Part shown: one piece after another, positions 24,799 through 36,211 of the stretch
How positions within the stretch are numbered: position 1 is the first letter of the stretch
Layout of the letters: every line of letters starts with the position of its first letter
Assembly (NCBI RefSeq): GCF_003994485.1
Contig: NZ_RZNJ01000003.1
Span: 124,525 to 188,524, forward strand
Source of the DNA: Arsenicitalea aurantiaca
GTDB lineage: Bacteria > Pseudomonadota > Alphaproteobacteria > Rhizobiales > Devosiaceae
Direction of reading: 5' to 3'
Length of the DNA: 64,000 nt
Program-made: the position numbers and the translations under genes
The notes under the pieces: model-generated
What the model saw: only the letters and a program-made list of their open reading frames with translations
The model's database searches: none
What the model was told of the DNA's origin: nothing

Positions 24799-25693
24799 CA
24801 TCGCCCTCTCCCGCGTCGAGGATCACGAGGCCGTCCGCGCCAGCCGGCGCCGGGGCTGGACCCGCGCCGTCATCTACGGCCTGCTGACGGTCTTTGCGCT
24901 CATCTACGTCATCCCGCTGCTGGTCGTAGTCTTCAACGCCTTCCGTGCCCAGCCCGAGATCGCGCGCAACGGCCTCATCGCCTTCCCGCAGAGCTTCCAG
25001 CCCGATGCCTGGGTCGCCGCCTGGGACAATTACTGCATCGGGGGCACCTGCCAGGGGATGAAGCGCTATTTCTACAATTCGCTCCTGATGACCATCCCGG
25101 CCACCATCATCTCGACGCTGCTCGGGGCGATGAACGGCTACATCCTCTCGAAATGGCGCTTCAAGGGGTCGGACGTCCTCTTCACCTGCATGCTGCTCGG
25201 CGTGTTCATGCCCGGCCAGATCGCGCTCATGCCCTGGGCCTTTATCCTCGGCAAGGTCGGCCTTTCCAACTCGGTCTACGGGCTCGTCCTCATCCACGTC
25301 GTGCAGGGCATCTCGTTCACCACGCTCTTTTGCCGGAACTACTACGTCTCGATCCCGGACGACCTCATCAAGGCCGCGCGGATCGACGGGGCCGGCTTCT
25401 GGCGCATCTTCTTCAAGATCATTCTGCCGCTCTCCCCGCCCATCCTGATCGTCACGGTCATCTGGCAGTTCACCGGCATCTGGAACGAGTACCTGTTCGG
25501 CGTGGTGTTCACCTCGGGCACCCAGCAGCCGATCACCGCCGCCCTCGTTGCCCTCACCGCCAGCGGCACCACCGCCTCGGCCTATGACGTGATGAGCGCC
25601 GCCGTGCTGATCGGGGCCATCCCGCCGCTGCTGGTCTATTTCCTGGGCGGAAAATACTTCGTGCGCGGCCTCACCCAGGGGGCAATCAAATGA
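24791..25693 (+). CDS. Sugar ABC transporter permease (MalG/UgpE type)
   Basis: About 300 residues starting at ATG 24791, with AGGAGG eight bases upstream. The MalG-type EAA loop is present as KAARIDGAGFWRIFFKIILP, and the C-terminus GGKYFVRGLTQGAIK is typical of the glucose/mannose permease group. Six membrane helices. It forms the heterodimeric channel with the preceding permease. Confidence 0.93.
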   Translation: MADIALSRVEDHEAVRASRRRGWTRAVIYGLLTVFALIYVIPLLVVVFNAFRAQPEIARNGLIAFPQSFQPDAWVAAWDNYCIGGTCQGMKRYFYNSLLMTIPATIISTLLGAMNGYILSKWRFKGSDVLFTCMLLGVFMPGQIALMPWAFILGKVGLSNSVYGLVLIHVVQGISFTTLFCRNYYVSIPDDLIKAARIDGAGFWRIFFKIILPLSPPILIVTVIWQFTGIWNEYLFGVVFTSGTQQPITAALVALTASGTTASAYDVMSAAVLIGAIPPLLVYFLGGKYFVRGLTQGAIK

Positions 25694-25733
25694 GCCTTGA
25701 CCAGACGAGTCGCCATCACATGACGGGGGTTCC

Positions 25734-26840
<1,107 letters not shown>

Positions 26841-26867
26841 ACCTTCTGCTGAGGAAAGAACCACATC

Positions 26868-27632
26868 ATGGAATTCGCGCGTTACCCCAGCCTTGCGGGC
26901 CGGGTGGTGCTGATCACGGGCGGGGCCAGCGGCATCGGGGCGGACATGGTCCGTGCCTTTGCAGCCAATGGCTGCCGCGTCGCCTTCATAGACATCCAGC
27001 CCGAGCCGGCCGCCGCCCTTGTGGCCGAATGCGCCGCCTCGGGCGGTGAGGCCCGCTTCTACCCCTGCGACCTGCGCGATATCGGCGCGCTCGGGGTCAG
27101 CATCGCCCGTATTCGAGAGGATCTGGGGCCGGTCTCGGTCCTCCTCAACAACGCCGCCAATGACGATCGCCACGACGCGGACGCCGTGACCCTCGAATAC
27201 TGGGACAATTGCCAGGCGGTGAACCTCAGGCACCAGTTCTTCGCCGCCCAGCAGGTGCGCGCGCACATGCGCGAGTTCGGCCGCGGCTCGATCATCAACA
27301 TGTCCTCGATCGCCTGGCGTGGCGGGGGTGGTGACATGTCGGTCTATGCCACTGCGAAGGCGGCGGTGATCGGGCTTACACGCAGCCTCGGGCGCGCCTT
27401 CGGGGACGACAATATCCGCGTCAACGCGATCGAGCCGGGCGCCGTCATCACCGAGCGTCAGCGCCAGCTCTGGTTCACGCGACAGGCCGACATCGACGTG
27501 ATGGTGTCGCGCCAGACCCTCAAGCGCGTGCTGCTGGGGGACGAGATCGCGCGCACCGCGCTGTTCCTCGCCTCGGACGACAGCGCCATGATCACGCGAC
27601 AATCGATCGTCGTCGACGCCGGCCTCCTCTAG
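26868..27632 (+). CDS. SDR-family oxidoreductase
   Basis: A 254-residue classical short-chain dehydrogenase: cofactor motif TGGASGIG (about 17-24), NNAAND, catalytic Ser in INMSSIAW and Tyr-xxx-Lys in YATAKAA, and a C-terminal DDSAMITRQSIVVDAGL. Acidic residue at the end of the second strand (DIQPEP) favours NAD. It probably oxidises the sugar or sugar lactone imported by the upstream transporter. Exact substrate unknown. Confidence 0.9.
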   Translation: MEFARYPSLAGRVVLITGGASGIGADMVRAFAANGCRVAFIDIQPEPAAALVAECAASGGEARFYPCDLRDIGALGVSIARIREDLGPVSVLLNNAANDDRHDADAVTLEYWDNCQAVNLRHQFFAAQQVRAHMREFGRGSIINMSSIAWRGGGGDMSVYATAKAAVIGLTRSLGRAFGDDNIRVNAIEPGAVITERQRQLWFTRQADIDVMVSRQTLKRVLLGDEIARTALFLASDDSAMITRQSIVVDAGLL

Positions 27633-27656
27633 CGGCCGGTCCCGGAAGGAAGACCC

Positions 27657-28658
27657 ATGCTCAAACTTGGACTGAACCCCTATGGCCTCACCTGGCATCT
27701 CGGGCTGCAGGGCCGTGGCACGCCGCGCACCAATCCCAATGGCACCGGGCTCGAAGGCCTGATCGCTATCGCCGAGGAGATCGAGGCCGAAGCCATCGAG
27801 ATCTTCGATCCCTGGCTCGCTGCGATGAGCGACGACGAACTCGCCCGCCTCTCGGACCGGCTCAAGAGCCTCGGCATGACGCCCATCGTCAGCGCCGGGC
27901 TCGACATGATGGGCCCCATCGAAAGCGCGCTCCGCTCGGCGAAGGCGCTCGACGCCAAGGTCATCCGGCTCGGCCTCAGCCCCGTGCTCGAGGGCAGCCG
28001 CAATGCCTGGGGCGGGAAATGGGGTGCGCTCAACGCCTCCATCCGGGCCGGGCTCGGAAAATACGCCCCCATGGCGGCCGATCAGGGCCGCGTCCTCGCC
28101 ATCGAGAACCATCAGGATTTCACGAGCCGCGAGCTCGTCGCCTTCTGCGAGGAGTTCGGCCCGGGGCTCGGCATCACCTTCGACATGGGCAACACCTTTC
28201 CGGTGCTCGAGGCCCCCCTCGATTTCACGCGTATCGTCGCGCCCTACGTCAAGCACGCCCATCTCAAGGATTACCGCGTCCAGGCGACCGACGAGGGCTA
28301 TCGGCTCGTGCGCTGCGCGATCGGGGATGGCGCGGTGCCGTTCGTTGAGATGATGCGCATCCTGCTTGCTCACAATCCCGACCTCACCGCCGTCCTCGAG
28401 CCCGGCGCGCTCGAGGCCCGGCACATCCGCTTTCATTCCCCCGACTGGTGGCAGGGCTATGCGCCCAAGAGCGCGCCCGAACTTGCGGCGTGCCTTGCTG
28501 CGGCCTGCCGCAACCGGCTCGGCCCCGATGAGGACTATCGCACCCCCTGGGAGCGCGGGGACGACGCCGCCCTCGAAACCTACGAACTCGACATGATCCG
28601 GCGCAGCGCCGCCAATATCAGGGCCCTCGGGCTCGACAGACTGGAGACAGCACAATGA
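27657..28658 (+). CDS. Sugar phosphate isomerase/epimerase-like TIM-barrel protein
   Basis: A 333-residue xylose-isomerase-like TIM barrel (AP endonuclease 2 superfamily). Likely metal ligands are Glu in VLAIENHQDF, Asp in GITFDMGNTF and His in YVKHAHLKDY, in the order seen in IolE/IolI-type proteins. Starts with ATG 27657 after AGGAAG. The stop overlaps the next SDR gene by four bases. Probably an isomerase, epimerase or dehydratase in the same sugar or cyclitol pathway; the reaction cannot be set from sequence. Confidence 0.85.
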   Translation: MLKLGLNPYGLTWHLGLQGRGTPRTNPNGTGLEGLIAIAEEIEAEAIEIFDPWLAAMSDDELARLSDRLKSLGMTPIVSAGLDMMGPIESALRSAKALDAKVIRLGLSPVLEGSRNAWGGKWGALNASIRAGLGKYAPMAADQGRVLAIENHQDFTSRELVAFCEEFGPGLGITFDMGNTFPVLEAPLDFTRIVAPYVKHAHLKDYRVQATDEGYRLVRCAIGDGAVPFVEMMRILLAHNPDLTAVLEPGALEARHIRFHSPDWWQGYAPKSAPELAACLAAACRNRLGPDEDYRTPWERGDDAALETYELDMIRRSAANIRALGLDRLETAQ

Positions 28659-29464
28659 CCAGGGAACTGGACGGAAAGATCGCCTTCGTGACCGGCTCGG
28701 GACGCGGGCTCGGGCGCATGATGGCCCAGAAACTCGCCGAAGCGGGCGCCGATATCGTCCTGCACGATCTCAGCTGGGAGGCGACCGCCAAATATGGCGA
28801 GGCGGCCAATCTGGGTGAAGTCGTCGAGACCTTCCGCCAGATGGGCGTGCGCGCCATGGGCGTCACCGGCAATATCGGGGACAAGGACGCCGTCGCCCGC
28901 ATGAAGGCCGAGATCGAGCAGGAGCTCGGCGAAGTTGAGATCCTCGTCAATTGCGCGGGCGGCGACATCGGGGCGGCGGGCGGCAAGCCCAATCCCAACA
29001 ACGCCCTCGACATCTCGCTCGAGGACATCCAGACGCTGACCAACAACAATCTGATCGGCACGATGCTCGTGACGCAGGCCTTCGTGCCGCCAATGGTCCG
29101 CGCCGGCCGCGGCTCGGTGATCAACATCGCCTCGGCCGCCGCCCATCTCGGCTGCTCTCCGGAAGTCGTCTACTCGACCCTCAAGGCCGCGGTCGTCCAC
29201 TACACGCGCTGCCTTGCCAAGGAGCTTTACGAACAGGGCGTGCGCATCAACGCCGTCAGCCCCGGCCCGACCAAGACGGCCCGCTTCCAGGCCACCCGCG
29301 TCGTTGATCCCGCCAAGATGGATTCGGGCGCACGCTCGTTCAACCGCTATGCCGAACCCGAGGAGATCGGCGACGCCGTCGCCTTCCTCGCGAGCCCGCG
29401 CGCAAAATTCATCAACGGGCAGGTGCTGCGCGTCGATGGCGGGCTGACGCTCTTTCCGGGCTGA
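28655..29464 (+). CDS. SDR-family oxidoreductase
   Basis: A 269-residue short-chain dehydrogenase with cofactor motif TGSGRGLGR, NCAGGD, Ser in INIASAAAH and Tyr-xxx-Lys in YSTLKAA, ending VLRVDGGLTLFPG. It overlaps the TIM-barrel gene (ATGA) and closes the sugar operon. Two SDRs plus an isomerase in one operon suggest an oxidation-isomerisation-reduction route for a polyol or keto-sugar. Confidence 0.9.
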   Translation: MTRELDGKIAFVTGSGRGLGRMMAQKLAEAGADIVLHDLSWEATAKYGEAANLGEVVETFRQMGVRAMGVTGNIGDKDAVARMKAEIEQELGEVEILVNCAGGDIGAAGGKPNPNNALDISLEDIQTLTNNNLIGTMLVTQAFVPPMVRAGRGSVINIASAAAHLGCSPEVVYSTLKAAVVHYTRCLAKELYEQGVRINAVSPGPTKTARFQATRVVDPAKMDSGARSFNRYAEPEEIGDAVAFLASPRAKFINGQVLRVDGGLTLFPG

Positions 29465-29471
29465 TCTCGCG

Positions 29472-29492
29472 GGGGGCGCCGCCGGCGCCCCC
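29472..29492. terminator. Hairpin between the convergent SDR and OppC genes
   Basis: A 9-bp perfect GC stem, GGGGGCGCC and GGCGCCCCC with a GCC loop, lies exactly between the two convergent stops. No T-run on either side. Probably a bidirectional stop. Confidence 0.55.
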
Positions 29493-30376
29493 TACTCCCG
29501 CGGCTCCATCGCGTCCCGCAGCCCGTCGCCGACGAAGTTGACCGCGAGCACCGTGCACAGGATGCAGAGCCCCGGCGGAATGGCGAGCCAGGGCGCGACG
29601 GCGAGCCAGGCGCTGGCGCTATTGAGCAGATTGCCCCAGGTCGGGACCGGTGGCTGGATGCCGAAGCCGAGAAAGGAGAGCGCGGATTCCAGCATGATGG
29701 CGCTGCCCACGGCGAGCGTCGCTGCGACCGTGATCGGCCCGATCGCATTGGGCAGGATATGCCGGAACATCAGGCGCGCGCCCCCTGCGCCGAGCGCTCG
29801 CGCGGCCTCCACGAACTCGCGCTCGCGCAGCGCCAGGAACTGGCTGCGCACCAGCCGCGCCGTGCCCATCCAGATCAGTATGCCGACGATCGCGACCAGC
29901 AGCGGCGGGCTTGGGCGGAAGAGCCCCGAGAGCAGCAGCACCAGCGGCAGGGTGGGGATCGACATCACGACGTCGGTGAACCGCATCAGCACCGCATCCA
30001 CCCAGCCCCGATAGAACCCTGAAAGTGCGCCGATCAGCGTGCCCAGGAGCGTCGCGATGACCGCGCCCGCAAGCCCGACCGCCAGGGAAACGCGCCCGCC
30101 ATGGATCAGCCGCGTCAGCGCGTCGCGGCCGAGTTCGTCCGTGCCCAGCCAATGGCTCTGGCTGAACTCGCTCGGCATGCCGATCAGCTCGAAATCCTGG
30201 TAATCATAGTCATAGGGCGAGACGATCGGCCCGATGATCACGATCAGCCCCATGACCGTGAGGAAGCAGAGCCCAATCACGGCGAGGCGATGCTTGAGGA
30301 AGCGTGCGACGACGCGCGACCAGTAGCTGCGGGGCTTGGTCGCCGCGATCGCCGCGGGAAGCGTTGTCTCAGCCAT
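29492..30376 (-). CDS. Peptide/opine-type ABC transporter permease (OppC/DppC-like)
   Basis: About 294 residues from ATG 30376. The N-terminal cytoplasmic stretch and first helix (LAVIGLCFLTVMGLIVII) precede the OppC domain with HWLGTDELGRDALTRLIHGG, the EAA loop EAARALGAGGARLMFRHILP and a final VNFVGDGLRDAMEPRE. It overlaps the OppB stop by eight bases. It forms the channel with OppB for the importer whose ATPases are at 34216 and 35192. Confidence 0.93.
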   Translation of the reverse strand: MAETTLPAAIAATKPRSYWSRVVARFLKHRLAVIGLCFLTVMGLIVIIGPIVSPYDYDYQDFELIGMPSEFSQSHWLGTDELGRDALTRLIHGGRVSLAVGLAGAVIATLLGTLIGALSGFYRGWVDAVLMRFTDVVMSIPTLPLVLLLSGLFRPSPPLLVAIVGILIWMGTARLVRSQFLALREREFVEAARALGAGGARLMFRHILPNAIGPITVAATLAVGSAIMLESALSFLGFGIQPPVPTWGNLLNSASAWLAVAPWLAIPPGLCILCTVLAVNFVGDGLRDAMEPRE

Positions 30377-31322
30377 AGCGGATCCTTGGGTCGAGGCTCG
30401 CATAAGCGAGATCGGCAATGATGTTGGCGAGGATGATCCCCACCGAGCCCATCATCATCAGGCCCATCAGCATGGGATAGTCGCGCCCGTTCATGCTCTC
30501 CATGAAGAGCCGGCCGATGCCGGGCCAGGCGAACACGGTTTCGGTGATCACCGCGCCCGAGATGATGGTGACGAAGTCCACCGCGATGATCGTGACGGCC
30601 GGGATCATCGCGTTGCGAAGGGCATGGAAGGCGACGACCCCGCGCTCGCTGCGGCCCTTCGCATAGGCGGTGCGGATATAGTCCTGGTTGAGCACGTCCA
30701 CCATGCCCGAGCGGATGAAGCGGCTCCAGCTGGCGATCGTGGCAAAGGAGAGAACGGCCGCAGGCATGGCGATGTAGCGCAGCCTGTCGAGGAAGGAGCC
30801 ATCTCCGATCGACTGATAGCCTGCCGACGGCAACCAGCCCAGTTGGACGCTGAACAGCAATTGCAGCAGCAGCGCGAGCCAGAAGACGGGCGTAGAAATG
30901 CCGGCAAAGGAAATCACGGTCACCGCGCTGTCGAGCCGCGAGCCGCGCCGCGCGGCGCTCACGATGCCGAGCGGTACGGCGATCAGGAGCGAGATCAGCA
31001 TGGCGAGCCCGCCCAGTTGCAGAGTCGGCCCGAGCCGCATCACGATCTCCCCGAGCACGGGGCGCCCGGTGCGGATCGAATAGCCCCAGTCGCCCGTCAG
31101 CATCGCCGACAGCCACATGAAGTACTGGATGGGCGGAGGCTGATCGAGCCCGTAGCGCGCCGCGATCTGGGCCAGCGCCTCGGGGCTGACGGAAGGATTT
31201 TCGGCGTACATGTCCAGCGGCCCGCCGGGAGCCAGCTGGATGATGGTGAACAGGATCACCGATATGCCGAGGAGCAGCGGGATGGCGCCGAGGAGCCGCC
31301 GCACGATGTAACCAAGGCTCAT
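30369..31322 (-). CDS. Peptide/opine-type ABC transporter permease (OppB/DppB-like)
   Basis: A 317-residue permease. Typical opening MSLGYIVRRLLGAIPLLLGI, then YGLDQPPPIQYF, GDWGYSIRTGRPV, the EAA region YIRTAYAKGRSERGVVAFH, and ITETVFAWPGIGRLFMESM before the end ASLDPRIRYG. Six helices. Eighty-five bases downstream of the binding-protein gene, with a hairpin in between. Confidence 0.93.
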   Translation of the reverse strand: MSLGYIVRRLLGAIPLLLGISVILFTIIQLAPGGPLDMYAENPSVSPEALAQIAARYGLDQPPPIQYFMWLSAMLTGDWGYSIRTGRPVLGEIVMRLGPTLQLGGLAMLISLLIAVPLGIVSAARRGSRLDSAVTVISFAGISTPVFWLALLLQLLFSVQLGWLPSAGYQSIGDGSFLDRLRYIAMPAAVLSFATIASWSRFIRSGMVDVLNQDYIRTAYAKGRSERGVVAFHALRNAMIPAVTIIAVDFVTIISGAVITETVFAWPGIGRLFMESMNGRDYPMLMGLMMMGSVGIILANIIADLAYASLDPRIRYG

Positions 31323-31353
31323 GGCATTCCCCGGGCGTCCTGGAAAGTCGGTC

Positions 31354-31372
31354 CCCGGCGCATGGCGCCGGG
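31354..31372 (-). promoter_or_regulatory. Hairpin between OppA-like and OppB-like genes
   Basis: An 8-bp perfect stem CCCGGCGC/GCGCCGGG with an ATG loop lies in the gap after the binding-protein stop. No T-run. It probably protects the upstream message end. Confidence 0.55.
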
Positions 31373-31407
31373 AACCCGATCATGGTTGAGGCTGGCGTAA
31401 TCCGCCA

Positions 31408-33021
31408 TCACGATTCCAGATACCACTCCTTGGTATCGACGAAATTGGTCATGTTGGTCGGGTTGGGGATGAAGTTCTGCAGCCGCGTCGTCACCGCGAT
31501 CACGGCGGTGTTGGTGGTCAGGGCGATCGCCGGCATGTCCTCGGCGATGATGCGCTGCATCTCGGCCGCGGCCGCCTTGCGTTCATCCATGTCGAGCGTG
31601 TTCTCGAGGCGGACGAACACTTCGTCGAGCTCGGGATTGGAGTAATTGAGCCCGTTATTGGTGCCTTCGGTCCCGTAGAAGTTCGAGTAGACCGGGTCGG
31701 CCGAGGTGATCCAGCGGCCATAGATCAGGTCGAAGCCGCCATTGTAGCGCGCCTCGCGATAGGCGACGCCGGTCTTGTTGTCGGCCTGCGCTTCGATGCC
31801 GATGGCACGCAGCTGGGCGATGATCACCTGCTGTGCGTTCTCGTCATCGGCGCGGCCGGCCTGGACGACGAAGTTGTAGGAGAGCCGGTTGCCGTCCTTT
31901 TCGCGCACTCCGTCCGAACCGCGCACGTAGCCCGCCTCGTCGAGAAGCTGGTTGGAGCGCTCCGGATCATAGGGGAATTCGGGCGTTTCCGGATCGTAGA
32001 GCTCGAAGATCGGCACGACAAGCGACTTGATCGCTTCGGGATAGCCGCCCTGCGCGCGGATCAGCGTCTCGCGGTTGATCGCGTGGGCGATGGCGTGGCG
32101 CACGGTGCGGTCCGAGAGCGTGGGGTTCTCGAAGTTGAAGTCGAGGTGCTGCCAGGAGAGCAGCGGGCCGCGGATCAGCTCGAGCCCGTCGATATTGGCG
32201 ACCTGGGCCGCCTGCGAGTACGGGGTCTGCACCACCATGTCGAGCTCGCCCGAGCGCAGCTGCGTCACGAGCGTGTTGGAATCGGTGATCATGCGGAAGA
32301 TCAGCCGGTCGAGATAGGGCAGCTCGTCGCCATTCTCTGCGGTGCGCCAGTAGTTCGGATTGCGGTCGAGCACCACGTACTGGCCGCGAGCGAACTCGGT
32401 GACCATGAAGGGCCCGGTGCCCACCGGCGTCTCGTTGTAGCTCGAGGTGTTGAGGTCCTCCCCTTCGAGCAGGTGCTTGGGCATGATGCCGAAGGTGAAG
32501 AGCGTCGAGGCGAAGGTGGGCGTCACGGTATTGTAGTTGCAGACGACGGTATAGTCGTCGGGCGTGTCGATGCTGTCGATATCGGCCGTGCCCTGCTTGG
32601 ATTCGGCGATGAAATTGGGATCCTTCACCGCTTCCCAGGTGAACTTGACGTCGGCCGAAGTAAAGGGCGCGCCGTCGTGCCAGGTCACGTTCTCATGGAG
32701 CTTGTAGGTGATGGTCATGCGCCGGCCGTCCTCGGACAGCACGATCCCGCCATTCTCGATGGTGGGGACTTCCTTGGCGAGCACGGGAACGTAGCGGGCG
32801 TTCTGGTCGGGCGCGAGGAGGCCTTCGACCACCGCGTGCTGGGCGTCCGCGAGGAAGCCGGTGGAATAGGTGTTCATGGTGTCGATCTCATAGGTGAGAC
32901 CGACACGCAGCGTGCCGCCGCGTTCCTGGGCCATGCCGGGCAGCGCCCGCATGGTGGTGAAGGCGGTGGCGGTCGCCAGGATCCCCTGCAGGGTGGCGCG
33001 GCGGGTGAGTTTGAACGTCAT
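31408..33021 (-). CDS. Peptide/opine-type ABC transporter substrate-binding protein (family 5)
   Basis: About 537 residues from ATG 33021 (AAGGA upstream); a much longer reading from 33729 only adds non-coding antisense. The N-terminus LTRRATLQGILATATAF has twin-arginine character, so Tat export is likely. Family 5 features follow: GGTLRVGLTYEIDTMN, DGAPFTSADVKFTWEAVKDP, VGTGPFMVTEF, LDRNPNYW and FENPTLSDRTVRHAIAHAIN. It delivers the substrate to OppB/OppC. The substrate could be a peptide, opine or unusual amino acid conjugate, given the DUF885 genes in the same set. Confidence 0.92.
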   Translation of the reverse strand: MTFKLTRRATLQGILATATAFTTMRALPGMAQERGGTLRVGLTYEIDTMNTYSTGFLADAQHAVVEGLLAPDQNARYVPVLAKEVPTIENGGIVLSEDGRRMTITYKLHENVTWHDGAPFTSADVKFTWEAVKDPNFIAESKQGTADIDSIDTPDDYTVVCNYNTVTPTFASTLFTFGIMPKHLLEGEDLNTSSYNETPVGTGPFMVTEFARGQYVVLDRNPNYWRTAENGDELPYLDRLIFRMITDSNTLVTQLRSGELDMVVQTPYSQAAQVANIDGLELIRGPLLSWQHLDFNFENPTLSDRTVRHAIAHAINRETLIRAQGGYPEAIKSLVVPIFELYDPETPEFPYDPERSNQLLDEAGYVRGSDGVREKDGNRLSYNFVVQAGRADDENAQQVIIAQLRAIGIEAQADNKTGVAYREARYNGGFDLIYGRWITSADPVYSNFYGTEGTNNGLNYSNPELDEVFVRLENTLDMDERKAAAAEMQRIIAEDMPAIALTTNTAVIAVTTRLQNFIPNPTNMTNFVDTKEWYLES

Positions 33022-33092
33022 TTCAGATCCTTCTTGCCTTGATTGCTGTCGCACAATTGGTGGAGGAAGTCCCCGGTTGGCCCGGGTTGGCG

Positions 33093-34022
33093 TTAGTAAC
33101 CCCGCTGCCGGTCGACGAGATGGGGGATGGGTTCGGTCCGCTCGAAGCGGCGGATATTGCCGGCCATCTCGGCCACGGCCATGTCCAGGTGAGTGGGCGC
33201 CGCCACGTGGGGCGACACCAGAATGCGCCGGTCGCTCCAGAACGGGCTTTCCGGGGGAAGCGGCTCGGTGCGGAAGACGTCGAGCGCTGCGCCGCTGAGC
33301 TGGCCTTGGTCGAGGGCCGCGATCAGGTCGGCGTCGACGACATGGCCGCCCCGCGCGCCATTGATGAGGAAACTTCCCGGGGCCATCGCCGAGAACACCG
33401 ATGCATCGAGGATGTCGGCGGTCTCGGTGGTCAGGGGCAGCAGATTGATCAGGATGTCTGCTCCCGAAACCGCCTCGATGAGACGCTCGCGTCCGGCAAA
33501 GCTCTCGGCACCCGCGACCGGACGGCCCGACCGGCTCCAGACGCGCGTTTTGAAGCCGAAGGCGAGAAGGTGCTGGACGACCGGCGCCCCCAGCGCACCG
33601 GATCCGAGCACCGTCACAATGCGTTCGCGGGCGAGTTTTTCGGGCTTCGGCTGCCACTGGGCGGCAGGCTGGATCGCCTCGTAATGGCGCAGATTGCGAT
33701 GCCAGCCCAGGACGTGGGCCATCACCCATTCGGCCATGCCTTCGGCGAGGCCTTCATCGACCAGACGCACGATGGGCAGGTGATCGGGCACCTCTCCGCT
33801 CGCCAGAAGATGCTCGACGCCGGCATTGAGGCTCAGCACCAGCTCGAGCCCGGGCACAGCGGCAATGACGCCCGGAAGCGGCCGACCGACCACGATGTAG
33901 GGCACGGCCGGTCCCTGCGGATCGGGCTGCTCGACCAGCACGTCATGGTCGGGCAGCTGGGCCCGGAACAGACTTGCCAGATGCTCTGGATTGCCGCGAG
34001 AGGCGATAAATATCCGTTTCAT
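33093..34022 (-). CDS. D-2-hydroxyacid dehydrogenase (GhrA-like glyoxylate/hydroxypyruvate reductase)
   Basis: About 309 residues from ATG 34022 (34034 also in frame). It has the D-isomer 2-hydroxyacid dehydrogenase layout: NAD motif VTVLGSGALGAPVVQHL, arginine in LINGARGGHVVDADLI, the Glu in DVFRTEPLPPESPFW and catalytic His in LVSPHVAAPTH. GhrA-type enzymes reduce glyoxylate or hydroxypyruvate with NADPH. It sits between the binding-protein gene and the ATPase genes of the Opp system in the same orientation. Confidence 0.9.
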   Translation of the reverse strand: MKRIFIASRGNPEHLASLFRAQLPDHDVLVEQPDPQGPAVPYIVVGRPLPGVIAAVPGLELVLSLNAGVEHLLASGEVPDHLPIVRLVDEGLAEGMAEWVMAHVLGWHRNLRHYEAIQPAAQWQPKPEKLARERIVTVLGSGALGAPVVQHLLAFGFKTRVWSRSGRPVAGAESFAGRERLIEAVSGADILINLLPLTTETADILDASVFSAMAPGSFLINGARGGHVVDADLIAALDQGQLSGAALDVFRTEPLPPESPFWSDRRILVSPHVAAPTHLDMAVAEMAGNIRRFERTEPIPHLVDRQRGY

Positions 34023-34169
34023 GACGGCCAGCATGAAGCGCTCGGCTGCGAACGCGCAATGCGCGAAATAATCCGATTTGTCCGCAACTCAACTCATGCA
34101 TGGCGCATGTCGGGCCGACTGCGCGATTGCGTGGCATTCCGCCGAATTGTTGAGCAATAGCAAAGGCTA

Positions 34170-34188
34170 GCCGCCGGGATCGGGCGGC
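34170..34188 (-). terminator. Possible terminator after the OppF-like gene
   Basis: A GCCGCC/GGCGGC stem with a 7-base loop about 28 bases after the OppF stop on the minus strand, followed by a short T-containing stretch. Weak. The rest of the 193-base gap to the hydroxyacid dehydrogenase shows nothing clear. Confidence 0.3.
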
Positions 34189-34215
34189 CGGCCACAAGGC
34201 GTTGAGGGAAATGAT

Positions 34216-35191
34216 CTATTCGGTAAGGTCGAGTTCGCCCGCGCGGATGCAGGCTACCTGGTGCCTTGCGCCAACCGTCTCGAGCGGCGGGACCGTCTCG
34301 GCACAGGCCGCGATCGCAAAGGGACACCGCGTGCGGAAAACGCAGCCCGAGGGCGGTGCCGAGGGGCTCGGCAGGTCGCCTTTGAGCGTTATGCGTTCGC
34401 GCCGCTTCCGCGGATCGGGCACCGGAGCGGCATCGAGCAGCGCGCGCGTATAGGGATGGCGCGGATTGGCATAGAGATCGGCCGCGGTGGCGGTTTCCAT
34501 GATCCGGCCGAGATAGAGGACGACGACGCGGTCACAGAGGAATTCGATCACCGAAAGATCGTGCCCGATGAAGAGGATCGAGAGACCCAGCTCCTGCCGC
34601 AGGTCCTGCAGCAGATTGATGATCTGGGCCTGGATCGACACGTCGAGCGCGGAGACCGGCTCGTCGGCGACGATGAAGCCGGGATTGACTGCGAGCGCCC
34701 GGGCGATGCCGATCCGCTGGCGTTGCCCGCCCGAAAACTCATGCGGGAAGCGCTGCGCGACCGCCCGCGGCAGCCCCACCTGCTCGAGCAGATCCCCGAC
34801 CCGTTCCGCGCGATCGGCCCGCGTGCCAATCGCGTGCAGCTCCAGCGCTTCGCTCAGGGTCTGGCCCACGCTCATGCGCGGGTTGAGGCTGGCATAGGGA
34901 TCCTGGAAAATGATCTGCATGCGGCTGCGCAGGCGCTTCAGCCGGCTGGGCGGCAGCGTGGTCACCTCTTCGCCCTCGAACCGCACCGATCCGCTCGTGG
35001 GCTCGACCAGTCTCAGGATCGAGCGGCCGAGCGTCGTCTTGCCCGACCCCGATTCCCCGACCAGCCCGAGAACCTCGCCGCGCCCCACATCGAAGCTCAC
35101 CCCATCGACGGCCCGCACCACCGTCCCCGGCGAGAACATGGTGCGGCCCACGGTGAAGTGAACCTTGAGGTCGGCGATCGAGACGAGCGGT

Positions 35192-35199
<8 letters not shown>
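34216..35199 (-). CDS. Peptide/opine-type ABC transporter ATP-binding protein (OppF/DppF-like)
   Basis: A 327-residue ATPase. Walker A GESGSGKTT, signature FSGGQRQRIGIARALA, Walker B FIVADEPVSALDVS, H-loop FIGHDLSVIEF. The C-terminal oligopeptide extension includes NPRHPYTRALLDAAPVPDP and the Fe-S-like cysteines in GCVFRTRCPFAIAAC. It overlaps the OppD stop by eight bases. Confidence 0.94.

Positions 35200-36210
<1,011 letters not shown>

Positions 36211-36211
<1 letters not shown>

Noticed and set aside
22972-24801. 609-residue minus-strand frame
   Set aside because: Antisense to the sugar binding protein and permease; composition of Asp/Glu/His/Arg noise.
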